From NCBI GenBank assembly GCA_964494805.1, contig CAZBST010000001.1:248001-312000 (forward strand): 64,000 nt of DNA, written 5' to 3'. Source of the stretch: CAIYOL01 sp964494805. GTDB taxonomy: Bacteria > Planctomycetota > Phycisphaerae > Sedimentisphaerales > Anaerobacaceae. The notes below the pieces were generated by a model. It worked only from the letters and a program-made list of their open reading frames with translations, was not told the DNA's origin and searched no databases. Shown here piece by piece: positions 44,338-53,052 of the stretch. A program made the position numbers and the translations under genes. Position 1 is the stretch's first letter; each line of letters starts with the position of its first letter.

Positions 44338-44483
44338 GCAAGCATGGCCTATAGGCCAACAGATACCTTCAAGGATAGCCCTTGCCTCATCTTTGGTCAA
44401 ACGCCCTACATCTATGGCGGCCATCTCATTTAATTTACTGAATTTCAGTAGTATGTATTTCGTAGTTAATTTCCTAAGCCAAA

Positions 44484-44891
44484 TTAGTGTTTATTCTCCA
44501 AATCTTTATCTTTCGGAGTATCTAAATTTATATTAATGCTTCCAGAAGAGTTACAATCAGTTATGTTTGGATTTCCTTCAGAACGGCCAACAATACCACC
44601 AATAGATACTTCTTTAGGTTTTCCCGTGTTTGATTCAGGCCAAAAGTTTTGCAATAAAGATAAAGATATAACAGCAAGCGACATTACAATTACAGAGAGG
44701 AGTATTGGCTGTTTCGACTTCGAATGTGCTTTCCATATTAACAAGCACCCAGTAAAGAATAATATTACCCCAAGAGGGATGCCAATAATTGGTATCTTAG
44801 AAAATATCCCGCCTATTGCTGTTAACATAATTGTTGCTCCATAGGCAAAGATTTTTGTTTCCCACCACTTTTTATTTTCGCTTCTTGGCAT
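44484..44891 (-). CDS. Small membrane hypothetical protein
   Basis: An AT-rich gene for 135 residues with three hydrophobic segments (about 15-30, 33-50 and 60-80) and a polar C-tail with the segment GGIVGRSEGNPNI. The family is not recognised. The promoter TTGACA / TATTAT ends 6 bases before the ATG, so the message is likely leaderless. It lies within the repeat-bearing accessory segment, so it was probably acquired. Confidence 0.6.
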   Translation of the reverse strand: MPRSENKKWWETKIFAYGATIMLTAIGGIFSKIPIIGIPLGVILFFTGCLLIWKAHSKSKQPILLSVIVMSLAVISLSLLQNFWPESNTGKPKEVSIGGIVGRSEGNPNITDCNSSGSININLDTPKDKDLENKH

Positions 44892-44897
44892 ACTATC

Positions 44898-44925
44898 ATA
44901 ATATCGCTTTCTCCTGCTTTGTCAA
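44898..44925 (-). promoter_or_regulatory. Promoter with leaderless spacing
   Basis: TTGACA (44920-44925), 16 bases, TATTAT (44898-44903) read on the minus strand, then 6 bases to the ATG at 44891. Confidence 0.65.
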
Positions 44926-44960
44926 ATATACAATTCCCAATTTTGAAATTAGCCGTTTTT

Positions 44961-44989
44961 GGTGTACAGGTATATGCGTTTTTGATTGA
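44961..44989 (+). repeat. Repeat module a, copy 2
   Basis: Matches 44231-44259 at 27 of 29 bases. Confidence 0.7.
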
Positions 44990-45055
44990 CCCGTCTCCGT
45001 CTGCGACTACGCCGCGGCAAGTTTCCGCTCAAGCGCCGCGGGGGCTTTTGCAATT

Positions 45056-45085
45056 TTGCTGTTGTTTCCGGAAGCCGCAATGAGG
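45056..45085 (+). repeat. Repeat module b, copy 2
   Basis: Matches 44308-44337 with one substitution. Confidence 0.7.
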
Positions 45086-45417
45086 AACCTTGAGTATTAC
45101 GCAGCCACGAAGGGGCGAAGTAAATAGGAAGGATGGCCGAACTGGAGGACACAACAGCAACTAAGAACGAAAATGATCGTTTGAAAATGAGTGAAATGGT
45201 AGCGGAGGAGTAGAACTGGAAATTCCTTGAATTTCACATTATGAAAAAGTATTTCAAAAAAACGCACTAGAATCGTCTAGATTGATTTAGGGGGGCGCCG
45301 AGAGCCCTAAAAACTCGCATAAAATGGCGTTTTAGATTAAAGAATATATCTAACTTCTTTATTATAAAGGAGTTAAAGAAGATTTTGAAAAATTTTAAAG
45401 AAAATTAAACTTTTAAG

Positions 45418-45489
45418 TTGCTATTACCGACCCATTACGTATATAATATAGATAGACAATGTAATGCTAGTATACAGTATTAGTATTAC
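45418..45489 (+). promoter_or_regulatory. Promoter and palindromic operator of the toxin-antitoxin pair
   Basis: TTGCTA (45418-45423), 18 bases and TATAAT (45442-45447). A 29-base imperfect palindrome with arms GTAAT / ATTAC and inner TAGTA / TATTA follows at 45461-45489, suited to autoregulation by the antitoxin. Between it and the gene, a motif like GGGATATCTARGAGA occurs twice. Confidence 0.6.
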
Positions 45490-45561
45490 AGGGGAATAGG
45501 AGGGATATCTAAGAGATACGTGGAAGGGATATCTAGGAGAGATATAGGAGGATTAGATAAG

Positions 45562-45828
45562 ATGACCACTCAAATAACTGCTAGAATAGATGCCGAAAGT
45601 AAAAGGGCGGCGCAAGAAGTGTTGAATCATTTGGGGCTTTCAATGTCTGAGGCGATTTCCATTTATTTTAAGCAGATTATTCTTCGGCGCGGCATCCCTT
45701 TCATTATAGAAATTCCTTCGGAAATTCCTAATGAACTTACGGCTAAAGTCTTGGCTGATTCTAGACAGGGACGTGGTTTGCGAGAAGCCGCAAACGTCGA
45801 GGAGCTTTTTAAGGAACTCAATAGTTGA
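45562..45828 (+). CDS. dinJ: RelB/DinJ-family antitoxin
   Basis: A protein of 88 residues with an N-terminal ribbon-helix-helix (TTQITARIDAESKRAAQEVL) and the family motif GLSMSEAISIYFKQI, then a C-terminal toxin-binding tail. GGAGG lies ahead of the ATG. It binds and neutralises the YafQ-like toxin whose TTG start overlaps its stop codon, and probably represses the operon. Confidence 0.92.
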   Translation: MTTQITARIDAESKRAAQEVLNHLGLSMSEAISIYFKQIILRRGIPFIIEIPSEIPNELTAKVLADSRQGRGLREAANVEELFKELNS

Positions 45829-46094
45829 GACGTATTTTTAGGACGAATCAGTTTGAAAAAGACTATAAACGAGCCCAAGCACAAGATAAAGATATCGAAG
45901 CCCTGAAAGAAATAGTGGGCCTTCTTGCTGAAGGGAAGAAACTACCAGATAGATGCAAGGACCATCCCTTGCGCGGTGGATGGAAATATTGGCGAGATTG
46001 TCATATCAAAGGAGATTGGATTCTTATTTACCGTATCGAAGACGATATACTTTTTCTTGAACGAATGGGTTCACATTCAGAACTTTTTGGATAG
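45825..46094 (+). CDS. yafQ: YafQ-family mRNA-interferase toxin
   Basis: A RelE-fold toxin of 89 residues that cuts mRNA on the ribosome. The C-terminal half carries the catalytic pattern of E. coli YafQ: DHPLRGG, RDCHIKGDW and GSHSELF, giving the His, His-Asp-Trp and final His. The start is TTG, overlapping the antitoxin stop by 3 bases. The set looks intact and active. Confidence 0.93.
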   Translation: MRRIFRTNQFEKDYKRAQAQDKDIEALKEIVGLLAEGKKLPDRCKDHPLRGGWKYWRDCHIKGDWILIYRIEDDILFLERMGSHSELFG

Positions 46095-46475
46095 TTTGCC
46101 CATTTTTCTCCCTGCACCCCCTTTATACGATTTCGCATACGTTTACGAATGAGCGGTATCATTCTTGTTTGCTGTTGTTTCCGGAGGCCGCAATGTTTTC
46201 TTATTGCGAAGTGCTGCCGAGGCCGCAATGAGGAAACGTGCAGTAGGTATGCCAAAAGGCATACGAAAAAATAAGTATCCGAACCGCAGGCAGCACGAGC
46301 AGGTTGGTCATTGGGTCCCAGATAAAGCCATTCTGGGATCTTCGCTATGCTACGAGAGGACGCAACGGCGAAATAATCGTTTATTTCAAGACAACAGATA
46401 TACTCTCTCGCCCTCGGTTATTCGAGAAGAGCTCCCAAAGCAGGCTGGCGATGCAGGGGCTAACCGAACGCCGCG
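46095..46475. other. Intergenic region with repeat module b and a hairpin
   Basis: It holds module b copy 3 and a partial copy, and a perfect GTATGCC / GGCATAC hairpin (46247-46264). Long open frames here have no family features and are not called. Confidence 0.5.
46169..46195 (+). repeat. Repeat module b, copy 3
   Basis: Matches the first 27 bases of copies 1 and 2. A partial fourth copy (GAGGCCGCAATGAGGAA) follows at 46215-46234. Confidence 0.65.
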
Positions 46476-46503
46476 TTGCAAAATCAATCGGAGAGGGTAT
46501 AAT
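46476..46503 (+). promoter_or_regulatory. gpsA promoter with leaderless spacing
   Basis: TTGCAA (46476-46481), 16 bases and a perfect TATAAT (46498-46503) are followed after 7 bases by the gpsA ATG. Confidence 0.7.
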
Positions 46504-46510
46504 CTTCACT

Positions 46511-47557
46511 ATGTTCAAGAATATCTCCATAATCGGTGATGGTGCGATGGCTACGGTCGTGGCTATGCTGCTCTGCGAAAAAGCGTCAACCGCGGAGCTC
46601 GCAGAGGCCGCGGAGAAAAAATCAAAGTCAGACGCAATACGAGTCAAGATGTGGGGGTATGACCGTGAACAGTTAAAAGAGATAGAGAAAGCCCGAGAAA
46701 ACAGGAAATTCCTGCCGGGCTATAAACTGCCTGAAACTCTTGTTTTCGAGAGCGAAGATAAGCGGATAATGGCAGGGGCTGATTTGATTGTATCGGCTGT
46801 GCCGTGCCAATTTATGCGGGAGGTTTGGGAAAGATTGAAAAATCATTTTCCAAAAAATGTTCCGGTTGTCTCAGTTACCAAAGGCATTGAGAATGGGACG
46901 CTGCTATGTCCGAGCCAGATTTTAGCTGATGTGCTGGGTGGAGATATTAAGTGCGTCGTGCTGAGCGGGCCAACTATTTCCGATGAATTAGCCAGAAAAC
47001 TTCCGGCGACGGCTGCGGTTGCCTGCAGCGATGAGGGGTTGGCCAGAGAAATTCAATACACCTTTTCGACTCCGTGGCTGCGCGTTTATACCAACACGGA
47101 CGTTGTCGGCGTTGAGTTAGCAGGCGCTATGAAGAACATTATCGCTATCGCAGCGGGAATTGTGGACGGGATGGGGCTCGGCGATAATGCGAAGGCGGCC
47201 TTGTTGAGCAGAGGGCTTGCTGAGATAACGCGTCTGGGGATTGCCTGCGGTGCAAGGCCTCCGACATTTGCAGGATTAACAGGACTGGGTGATTTGGTAA
47301 CGACCTGCATTTCTCCCAAGGGCAGGAACCGCTCGTTCGGCGAAAGAATAGGTAAGGGCCAAACCGTAGAACAGGCCAAAAAAGCAACCGAATCAGTTAT
47401 TGAAGGTATTGCCACCTGTGAGTCTGTTGTTAGCCTCGGACGGAAATACAATGTTGAGATGCCGATTACCTGCGCTATCTATGAAATACTGTTTGAGGGC
47501 AAATCGGTGCAGGCGGCAATTGCAGATTTAATGACACGTCAGCTCAAGGCCGAGTAG
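46511..47557 (+). CDS. gpsA: NAD(P)-dependent glycerol-3-phosphate dehydrogenase
   Basis: An enzyme of 348 residues that reduces dihydroxyacetone phosphate to sn-glycerol-3-phosphate for phospholipid synthesis. The dinucleotide-binding turn is IIGDGAMAT (6-14), the catalytic Lys segment is ELAGAMKNIIAIAAGI, and the motif GLTGLGDLVTTC is followed by NRSFGERIG. An insert near 28-42 (AELAEAAEKKSKSD) lengthens the nucleotide fold. ATG at 46511 fits the family N-terminus and sits 7 bases past a TATAAT box. A 69-codon in-frame extension upstream lacks family features. Confidence 0.93.
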   Translation: MFKNISIIGDGAMATVVAMLLCEKASTAELAEAAEKKSKSDAIRVKMWGYDREQLKEIEKARENRKFLPGYKLPETLVFESEDKRIMAGADLIVSAVPCQFMREVWERLKNHFPKNVPVVSVTKGIENGTLLCPSQILADVLGGDIKCVVLSGPTISDELARKLPATAAVACSDEGLAREIQYTFSTPWLRVYTNTDVVGVELAGAMKNIIAIAAGIVDGMGLGDNAKAALLSRGLAEITRLGIACGARPPTFAGLTGLGDLVTTCISPKGRNRSFGERIGKGQTVEQAKKATESVIEGIATCESVVSLGRKYNVEMPITCAIYEILFEGKSVQAAIADLMTRQLKAE

Positions 47558-47849
47558 CTTCTTTGCAGTAACTGAAGATAGACACGCAGAAACACGTCTC
47601 ATAAAGTTTATTATAATTTTTTAAATTTTGCGGTTTGTCTGCGCGCTATTTTTTGGAAAGAAGGCGGTTATTTTATAGGAGGTAAAATTAACTTTTTCTG
47701 CCGTTTGGCGGACTGAGGTCTGTTTTATATATTTTAGGTAGCTTTATCTCGGCAAAATCGAGGGTTAGTAACCCTCAGAGGAGGTTCCCATTCCGTAATA
47801 TGCCGCGAAATGGGGTTATAGTTGGACTTTATAGATAGAGAGGGTTTAT
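47558..47849. other. Leader region of the pilus operon
   Basis: No gene is present. A perfect 7-bp hairpin GAGGGTT / AACCCTC (47760-47776) lies 75 bases before pilM. GAGAGGG precedes the ATG. No known riboswitch consensus was recognised. Confidence 0.4.
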
Positions 47850-48869
47850 ATGTCTTGGTTTCCGAAAAGCTATGCGTCTTCAGGAGTCCCTGTCCTGCAA
47901 CGTATTGCAGGACTGTCAGGTGCTGTTTTTTGCGCAAAACGGTCCCCAATTGGTGTGGATGTTGGAGACGATGCCCTGACTATGGCCCAGTTTGAGAATA
48001 ACGAAAGAGGCATAATTTTGGTTGCGGCCGGCAGTAAGAATCGGCCGGAGGATGTAGAGCTCGGCAGCAGCAATTGGCAAAGATGGGCTATCGAAGCTAT
48101 ACGTGAGTTGACATCGGACTGCGGATTTCACGGCAGAGATGTAATAGCGGCAATACCGGCAAGTGAAGTGTTTATCGACCATATAAAAATGCCGAAGATA
48201 GAAGGAGACAGACTGGAGGAAGCTCTGTTTTCAAAGATAAAACAGAAACTGCCGTTTGAAGCTGATGATACGATGATAAAGTACCTCCCCGTTGAAGGTG
48301 ATAATTTTATGGTGGTAGCGGTTGAGCGGGAAAAAATTGACAGGCATCTGGCGATATACGAAAAGGCCCATCTGCAAATTAAGTCTATCGCTGTTTGGCC
48401 CTCAGCGCTGGCAAACAGCTACGCCAGGTTCTTTGGCAGGCGTAAATCCGATGTCGGAGCGATTGTGATGCTGCTCAATATAAATATGAATTATACGAAT
48501 GTCGTAATTTGTCGTCATAAGGATCCGCTTTTTGCCTGTTCGATACCCGTTGGGGCGAAGCAGCTTGAGGGGCGTACGGCAGCTTCCGCCGATGAAATGA
48601 CGGCAAAATTGGTGTTGGAACTGACTGGTTGCAGGCGGCATTTTGGCGCAATGCACGAAAAGGCCCAATTAGAACGTTTGATTTTCCTTTCAGGTCATTC
48701 TGTTAATAGAGATATATATACGACAATAGCAAAGCAAATGGATATGCAGGCACAGATGGGAGACTGTATGGCCGCGGTGGAGACAGTAAATTCCGAAGGC
48801 TTAGTAACGATAGAGAGAAGGGGATGTACAGTTAATTGGGTTACTGCCTTTGGGCTTAGCTTGTCATAG
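47850..48869 (+). CDS. pilM: PilM-like actin-fold pilus assembly protein
   Basis: A product of 339 residues with the actin-type phosphate strand IGVDVGDDALTMAQ, the segment IAAIPASEVFIDHIKMP and the C-terminal LIFLSGHS. PilM binds the tail of PilN at the inner face of the membrane. It is first in a run with PilN-, PilO- and PilP-like genes, which supports the call although similarity is moderate. Confidence 0.85.
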   Translation: MSWFPKSYASSGVPVLQRIAGLSGAVFCAKRSPIGVDVGDDALTMAQFENNERGIILVAAGSKNRPEDVELGSSNWQRWAIEAIRELTSDCGFHGRDVIAAIPASEVFIDHIKMPKIEGDRLEEALFSKIKQKLPFEADDTMIKYLPVEGDNFMVVAVEREKIDRHLAIYEKAHLQIKSIAVWPSALANSYARFFGRRKSDVGAIVMLLNINMNYTNVVICRHKDPLFACSIPVGAKQLEGRTAASADEMTAKLVLELTGCRRHFGAMHEKAQLERLIFLSGHSVNRDIYTTIAKQMDMQAQMGDCMAAVETVNSEGLVTIERRGCTVNWVTAFGLSLS

Positions 48870-48913
48870 GAACGGGACCGGGATGAGGTCTTGACAGGAG
48901 GTAGGTGTAAAAA

Positions 48914-49624
48914 ATGCTTAACATAAATTTTGTGCCTGATGATTACATTCAAAGCGGTGAATGCCGGCGAACAAACTTGATGTATCTTGTGTTGTTTGCA
49001 GTGGTGATGGCAGCCTTGGGCGGTGTATTTATGACTATCAAGGTGCGGCAGGGGGCCCTGAGTGCCAAGGAAAAACTTGTAAATGCCAAAATGGCCCGGG
49101 CGAAAGAGTCCATAAAACAATTTGAGGAGCTTCAAGCAAAGCGCAAAGTAATGATAAAGACGGCTCTTACTACGGCGGAACTGCTTGAGCCGGTGCCGCG
49201 AAGCGTCCTGTTAGCATCGTTGACGAATAACTTGCCGGCGGGGGTATCGCTCCTACGACTGGATGTTGTTCAAAAAATGCCGAAGACAGTAAATCGTGCT
49301 GCGGCGACTAATAAATACGAACGAGCACAAGCTAAAAAGGCAATGGCAGCTCAGCAGGAAGTATCACCGGAGAGATTGTTAGAGACAGGTATAGATATCG
49401 AGGGCATTGCTCCCAGCGACCTTCAGGTTGCGGCCTATATTGAGCGACTGTCCGCCTCCGACGGATTGCTGGACAATGTAGCGCTGGTGGAATCGAAAGA
49501 GCACGAAATCGAAGGTACCGTATTCAGAAAATTTAAACTGACGGCTATGCTTAGAAAAGACATCCATCTTACCAAAGAAGATATCGGGGAGATTAAGGCT
49601 AAATGCGAGAGGGCGTTTTATTGA
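48914..49624 (+). CDS. pilN: PilN-like inner membrane protein
   Basis: A product of 236 residues. It begins MLNINFVPDDYIQ, like the PilM-binding INLLP motif, and a single membrane helix (about 23-43) follows. Then come coiled-coil and ferredoxin-like periplasmic parts. GGAGGT lies ahead of the ATG. It forms the alignment complex with PilM and PilO. Confidence 0.82.
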   Translation: MLNINFVPDDYIQSGECRRTNLMYLVLFAVVMAALGGVFMTIKVRQGALSAKEKLVNAKMARAKESIKQFEELQAKRKVMIKTALTTAELLEPVPRSVLLASLTNNLPAGVSLLRLDVVQKMPKTVNRAAATNKYERAQAKKAMAAQQEVSPERLLETGIDIEGIAPSDLQVAAYIERLSASDGLLDNVALVESKEHEIEGTVFRKFKLTAMLRKDIHLTKEDIGEIKAKCERAFY

Positions 49625-49688
49625 TTATTGAATTGGGCTGCTGCTTTACGCGGACCCCTTATCAATAATAGTTGCTAAAGGTGCAATT

Positions 49689-50225
49689 ATGACAAGCGGT
49701 TTAAGAAAAGTTGTGTTTTTCGTTTTGTTGCTGGGGGTGGCTTTCGCTGCATATCAATATATGATTAAGCCGGCTAACAGGCATTTGGCGGAGCAGAGAG
49801 CTCGACTTCAAACGAAATTGGCTAATTTGGCCGAATTTGAAAAGGCCACTGCAGCGGCGGAGGACTTAAGTAAACAGCTTGAACAATTACGAGAGGCGAT
49901 AGAATTTTTTGAAAGCAAGCTGCCGCCTACGATTGAAATCGACAAGGTCCTTCAGGATATAACCGTAATCGGAGAAGAGCAGGGGGTAAAGTGCAAGACA
50001 ATCCGAAGGTTGGAGAAAAAAGATAATAGCGGGTATGTCGAACAGCTCCTGGAAATGAGATTAGAGGGGGATTTTAATTCGTTTTATTCGTTCCTTTTGG
50101 AGCTTGAGAAACTTCCTCGCATAATGAAAATACGCAGGCTTGAGTTGGGAAAACAAGCGAAAAGCGAGGGTCAAGTAGCAGTTAATTTTATAGTGAGCAT
50201 ATTTTTCCAGAATAAAACCAGTTAA
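49689..50225 (+). CDS. pilO: PilO-like inner membrane protein
   Basis: A product of 178 residues with one membrane helix (about 6-24), a coiled coil (35-75) and a C-terminal ferredoxin-like fold (FNSFYSFLLELEKLPRIMKI). It is the usual partner of PilN. It lies 64 bases after pilN. Confidence 0.82.
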   Translation: MTSGLRKVVFFVLLLGVAFAAYQYMIKPANRHLAEQRARLQTKLANLAEFEKATAAAEDLSKQLEQLREAIEFFESKLPPTIEIDKVLQDITVIGEEQGVKCKTIRRLEKKDNSGYVEQLLEMRLEGDFNSFYSFLLELEKLPRIMKIRRLELGKQAKSEGQVAVNFIVSIFFQNKTS

Positions 50226-50287
50226 AAAACAGCGTATTCTCCTGAATTGTTCACCCTGTTTTGGGAAAGACGGGAGATACGAAATTA

Positions 50288-51001
50288 ATGGAGTTTACTA
50301 TGTTGTCTTTCACACGAGAAAAGGAGTATGGGGAGCCGTCGGGACGGGAACCTCGTTTGGAAACCAGCGAAGAGACACGAGTGCAGGGGTGTCCTCAAAC
50401 GCAGGAAAATGCATTAGGGACGCAGCAGGAATATCTTACCGTAGCGGCTCGGGACAAAAAAAATGCTCGCAGAAGCACGATGTTACTTGGGGGCCTGTTT
50501 ATCTTAGGTCTGTTGTGCCTTTGGTTTATGATAGAAAAGAGTTCGCCCCCAACAGCGACAGCATCCCCGGGGAAGGTTGATACTGAAGAGGCACAGATTG
50601 AGACGGCGATTGCACAACTTATCGGCGTTAGGTCGGAAATGTTTAACCGGATGGATGAGATAGTTAAGAAATTTTATGAGTTTTCGGACGTGCAGCAGGT
50701 AAAGGCCGATGAACTGGTGAAAAATCCATTTAGGCATGAGATAATTTTGGGCGACTTAAAGGAAAAGTCCGATACTGAAAAAGGAAGTTTCGATATGAGG
50801 CAGGAGCAGGTCAGACAACAAACAAAGGATATGCAGCTTTTGAGTATTGTAGGGACTGAGGAAGGAAGGTGCTGTGTGATTGACGATAAACGCCTTTATG
50901 AGGGAGATTCAATAAGAGGTTTCAATGTTCGCCAAATTAGCGATAGGACGGTTTTGCTCGAATCAGATGGTGTGGAAATAATATTGAAGTTATCAGAATG
51001 A
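50288..51001 (+). CDS. PilP/GspC-like inner membrane protein
   Basis: A product of 237 residues with a long cytoplasmic N-terminus, a membrane helix near 65-84 and a periplasmic part. The C-terminal beta domain (VGTEEGRCCVIDDKRLYEGD, then a SDRTVLLESDGVEIIL strand pair) resembles the PilP/GspC homology region. ATG at 50288 was chosen (GGGAGAT ahead); an in-frame TTG lies upstream. It overlaps the ATPase gene by 4 bases. The call rests on position and fold pattern. Confidence 0.7.
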   Translation: MEFTMLSFTREKEYGEPSGREPRLETSEETRVQGCPQTQENALGTQQEYLTVAARDKKNARRSTMLLGGLFILGLLCLWFMIEKSSPPTATASPGKVDTEEAQIETAIAQLIGVRSEMFNRMDEIVKKFYEFSDVQQVKADELVKNPFRHEIILGDLKEKSDTEKGSFDMRQEQVRQQTKDMQLLSIVGTEEGRCCVIDDKRLYEGDSIRGFNVRQISDRTVLLESDGVEIILKLSE

Positions 51002-52962
51002 AACTGCCTTTTACATTTGAAAGAAAGCGAAATTCATCGGGGCCGGAAACCAATTTACAATCTGCCGCCGGCGGATTGGATATGGAAACCGAAGACGGTC
51101 GGACTCGCTCTGAGAGCGGAGCCGAATTTTGCAATGAGTCGCAGAGTGAGAGTCCAGACCAGCCGATACGCGGGCTAAGCAACGTTTATTGTCCCGAAGA
51201 GGCCAGCGAATCGCACATATATGATATTGCTGATGTCTTGCTGGATATGGGCAAGCTTACGCCCGAGGTGCACAGCCGGCTGCGGCAGGAGTTCGCCTCT
51301 AAAGGTATAAAATCGGCTTCTGATGCCACAACATTGCTGCTGAAAACTGGGCTAATCAATGCTGATGACATCTTAGAGGCAAAGGCTTCGCTGTATGGTC
51401 TGGAGTTTCGACGTATAAAACCGGAAGATGTAGAGAAAGAAGCTTTTGAGAAGCTCAACATCGATTTTATAAAGGACAATTTCGTCTGCCCGGTTGCAAT
51501 AGAAAGGGGGTCAGCCGAGGGAGAGATTTTGGTTGTTGCAACTTCTGAGCCTGCGAATGCCTTTGCAATAGAAGAGGTGAGGAGACAAACCCGGATGGAG
51601 CTGAAGGTCGTAGTGTGCAGCCCCGAAGCTATTGAGGCGGTGTGCGATTCATTCAAGGAGGAAAAAATCGATTACAATTTTGACGATATCATCAGTGATA
51701 TGACGGATGTGGAGGTCATTAAGGACCAGGAGAAAGATTTTGAAGACCTCGAAAAAATGGCGGGCCAATCACCTGTCATTAAGTTCGTTAATTATCTGAT
51801 TAGCAATGCGGTAAATGACGGCGCCAGTGACATTCATATTGAGCCGAAGGACAAGGCTACGAAAATAAGATACCGTATAGACGGAGTACTTTTCGAAATA
51901 ATGCAGTCGCCGTTGAAGATGCATCCTGCGATTGTTTCACGCATTAAAATTATGTCTAATCTTGATATTTCTGAAAGACGGTTGCCGCAGGATGGGAAAA
52001 TTTCAATTATTGTCGGCGGCAGAGGGATTGATTTGCGGGTTTCGATACTGCCGACAAATCGTGGAGAGAAAGCAGTTATCCGCATACTGGATAGCAAATC
52101 GATTATACGAGGGCTTGAGCACCTGGGTATGGAGCCAGAAGTAATGGCCGTTTTTAGTGAACAAGTATTGCTGCCCAACGGGATTTTGCTTGTTACAGGT
52201 CCTACGGGCTCGGGCAAAAGTACTACGCTATACTCTGCTCTGTGCCAAATGGACGGTGAGAAATTGAACATCTCGACGGTTGAAGACCCGGTGGAATATG
52301 AGCTTGGTTTTTGCAATCAGGTGCAGGTCAACGAGAAAATTGGCCTCGATTTTGCTTCGACACTGAGGAGTTTGCTGCGTCAGGACCCGGATGTCATAAT
52401 GATAGGCGAAATTAGAGATAGCCAGACAGCTCAGATAGCTGTGCGAGCGGCCTTGACGGGGCATTTGGTACTTTCGACGTTGCACACAAATGATGCGGCC
52501 AGCAGCATTACAAGATTGGTTGATATCGGCATTGATGCCTACCTGATAGCAGCATCGTTGAATGCAGTGCTGGCTCAACGGCTGGTCAGAAAGATTTGTC
52601 CGAAGTGCAAACAGGCTTATCGAGTTCCGAAAAATATGCGCAAGTATATGGAAAGCTCCGGGCTTGCGCCGGACCAGCTTTTTCACGGTGCCGGTTGTGA
52701 TTATTGCAGGAAATCAGGCTACGTAGGCCGAGTGGGTATTTACGAACTTTTGGTTATCGATGAAAAATTCAGAGGGGTAATCAGCAAAGACCCCTCCGTA
52801 GGTAATATGCGTCGGGTATTTTACGAAAGCAAGCAGCTAAGTTTGTTTGATGATGGGATAACAAAAGTAAAACAGGGTTTGACGACAATAGAAGAAGTGC
52901 TGCGAGTAACCAAAATGTACGGTCAATGTGGAGAGGAGGTTTCCTTCAAAAGTAGCGGGTAA
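50998..52962 (+). CDS. PilB/GspE-type assembly ATPase, set 1
   Basis: A hexameric ATPase of 654 residues. A divergent N-terminus is followed by an MshEN-type domain (about 70-215). The core has Walker A GPTGSGKST, an Asp box (LLRQDPDVIMIGEIRD), the His box (TGHLVLSTLHTNDA) and two zinc-binding CxxC pairs (CPKC and CDYC). It powers pilus or pseudopilus extension. It overlaps the PilP-like gene and is followed by PilT. Confidence 0.93.
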   Translation: MKLPFTFERKRNSSGPETNLQSAAGGLDMETEDGRTRSESGAEFCNESQSESPDQPIRGLSNVYCPEEASESHIYDIADVLLDMGKLTPEVHSRLRQEFASKGIKSASDATTLLLKTGLINADDILEAKASLYGLEFRRIKPEDVEKEAFEKLNIDFIKDNFVCPVAIERGSAEGEILVVATSEPANAFAIEEVRRQTRMELKVVVCSPEAIEAVCDSFKEEKIDYNFDDIISDMTDVEVIKDQEKDFEDLEKMAGQSPVIKFVNYLISNAVNDGASDIHIEPKDKATKIRYRIDGVLFEIMQSPLKMHPAIVSRIKIMSNLDISERRLPQDGKISIIVGGRGIDLRVSILPTNRGEKAVIRILDSKSIIRGLEHLGMEPEVMAVFSEQVLLPNGILLVTGPTGSGKSTTLYSALCQMDGEKLNISTVEDPVEYELGFCNQVQVNEKIGLDFASTLRSLLRQDPDVIMIGEIRDSQTAQIAVRAALTGHLVLSTLHTNDAASSITRLVDIGIDAYLIAASLNAVLAQRLVRKICPKCKQAYRVPKNMRKYMESSGLAPDQLFHGAGCDYCRKSGYVGRVGIYELLVIDEKFRGVISKDPSVGNMRRVFYESKQLSLFDDGITKVKQGLTTIEEVLRVTKMYGQCGEEVSFKSSG

Positions 52963-53052
52963 TAAAAGAGAAATACAGCAAATGGGAGCCAAAACCCGAT
53001 TTGCTTTTACTTGGAATGAAACGGTGTCTGTTTATCAAAAGGAGATTGTGAT

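Larger units (their letters stand above)
44003..44483. other. Accessory intergenic region with repeat modules
   Basis: No gene is supported. It holds the first copies of two repeat modules, a at 44231-44259 and b at 44308-44337, that recur at 44.96, 45.06 and 46.17 kb. Confidence 0.6.
44892..45417. other. Accessory intergenic region
   Basis: It holds the promoter of the membrane-protein gene and second copies of repeat modules a and b. The remainder is AT-rich and has no supported gene. Confidence 0.5.

Noticed and set aside
44121..44345. CRISPR-like appearance of repeated modules at 44-46 kb
   Set aside because: The copies are not evenly spaced, there are few of them, and the spacers vary widely in length; no cas gene is present.
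46165..46539. Open frames before gpsA (124 codons, and a 69-codon extension of gpsA)
   Set aside because: They overlap repeat module b and the gpsA promoter, show no family features, and end in or run into gpsA out of keeping with its normal N-terminus.
47700..47849. Possible cyclic di-GMP riboswitch before the pilus operon
   Set aside because: A GGTAGC word and a hairpin are present, but the conserved GCAAAGC-like core of that riboswitch class is missing.
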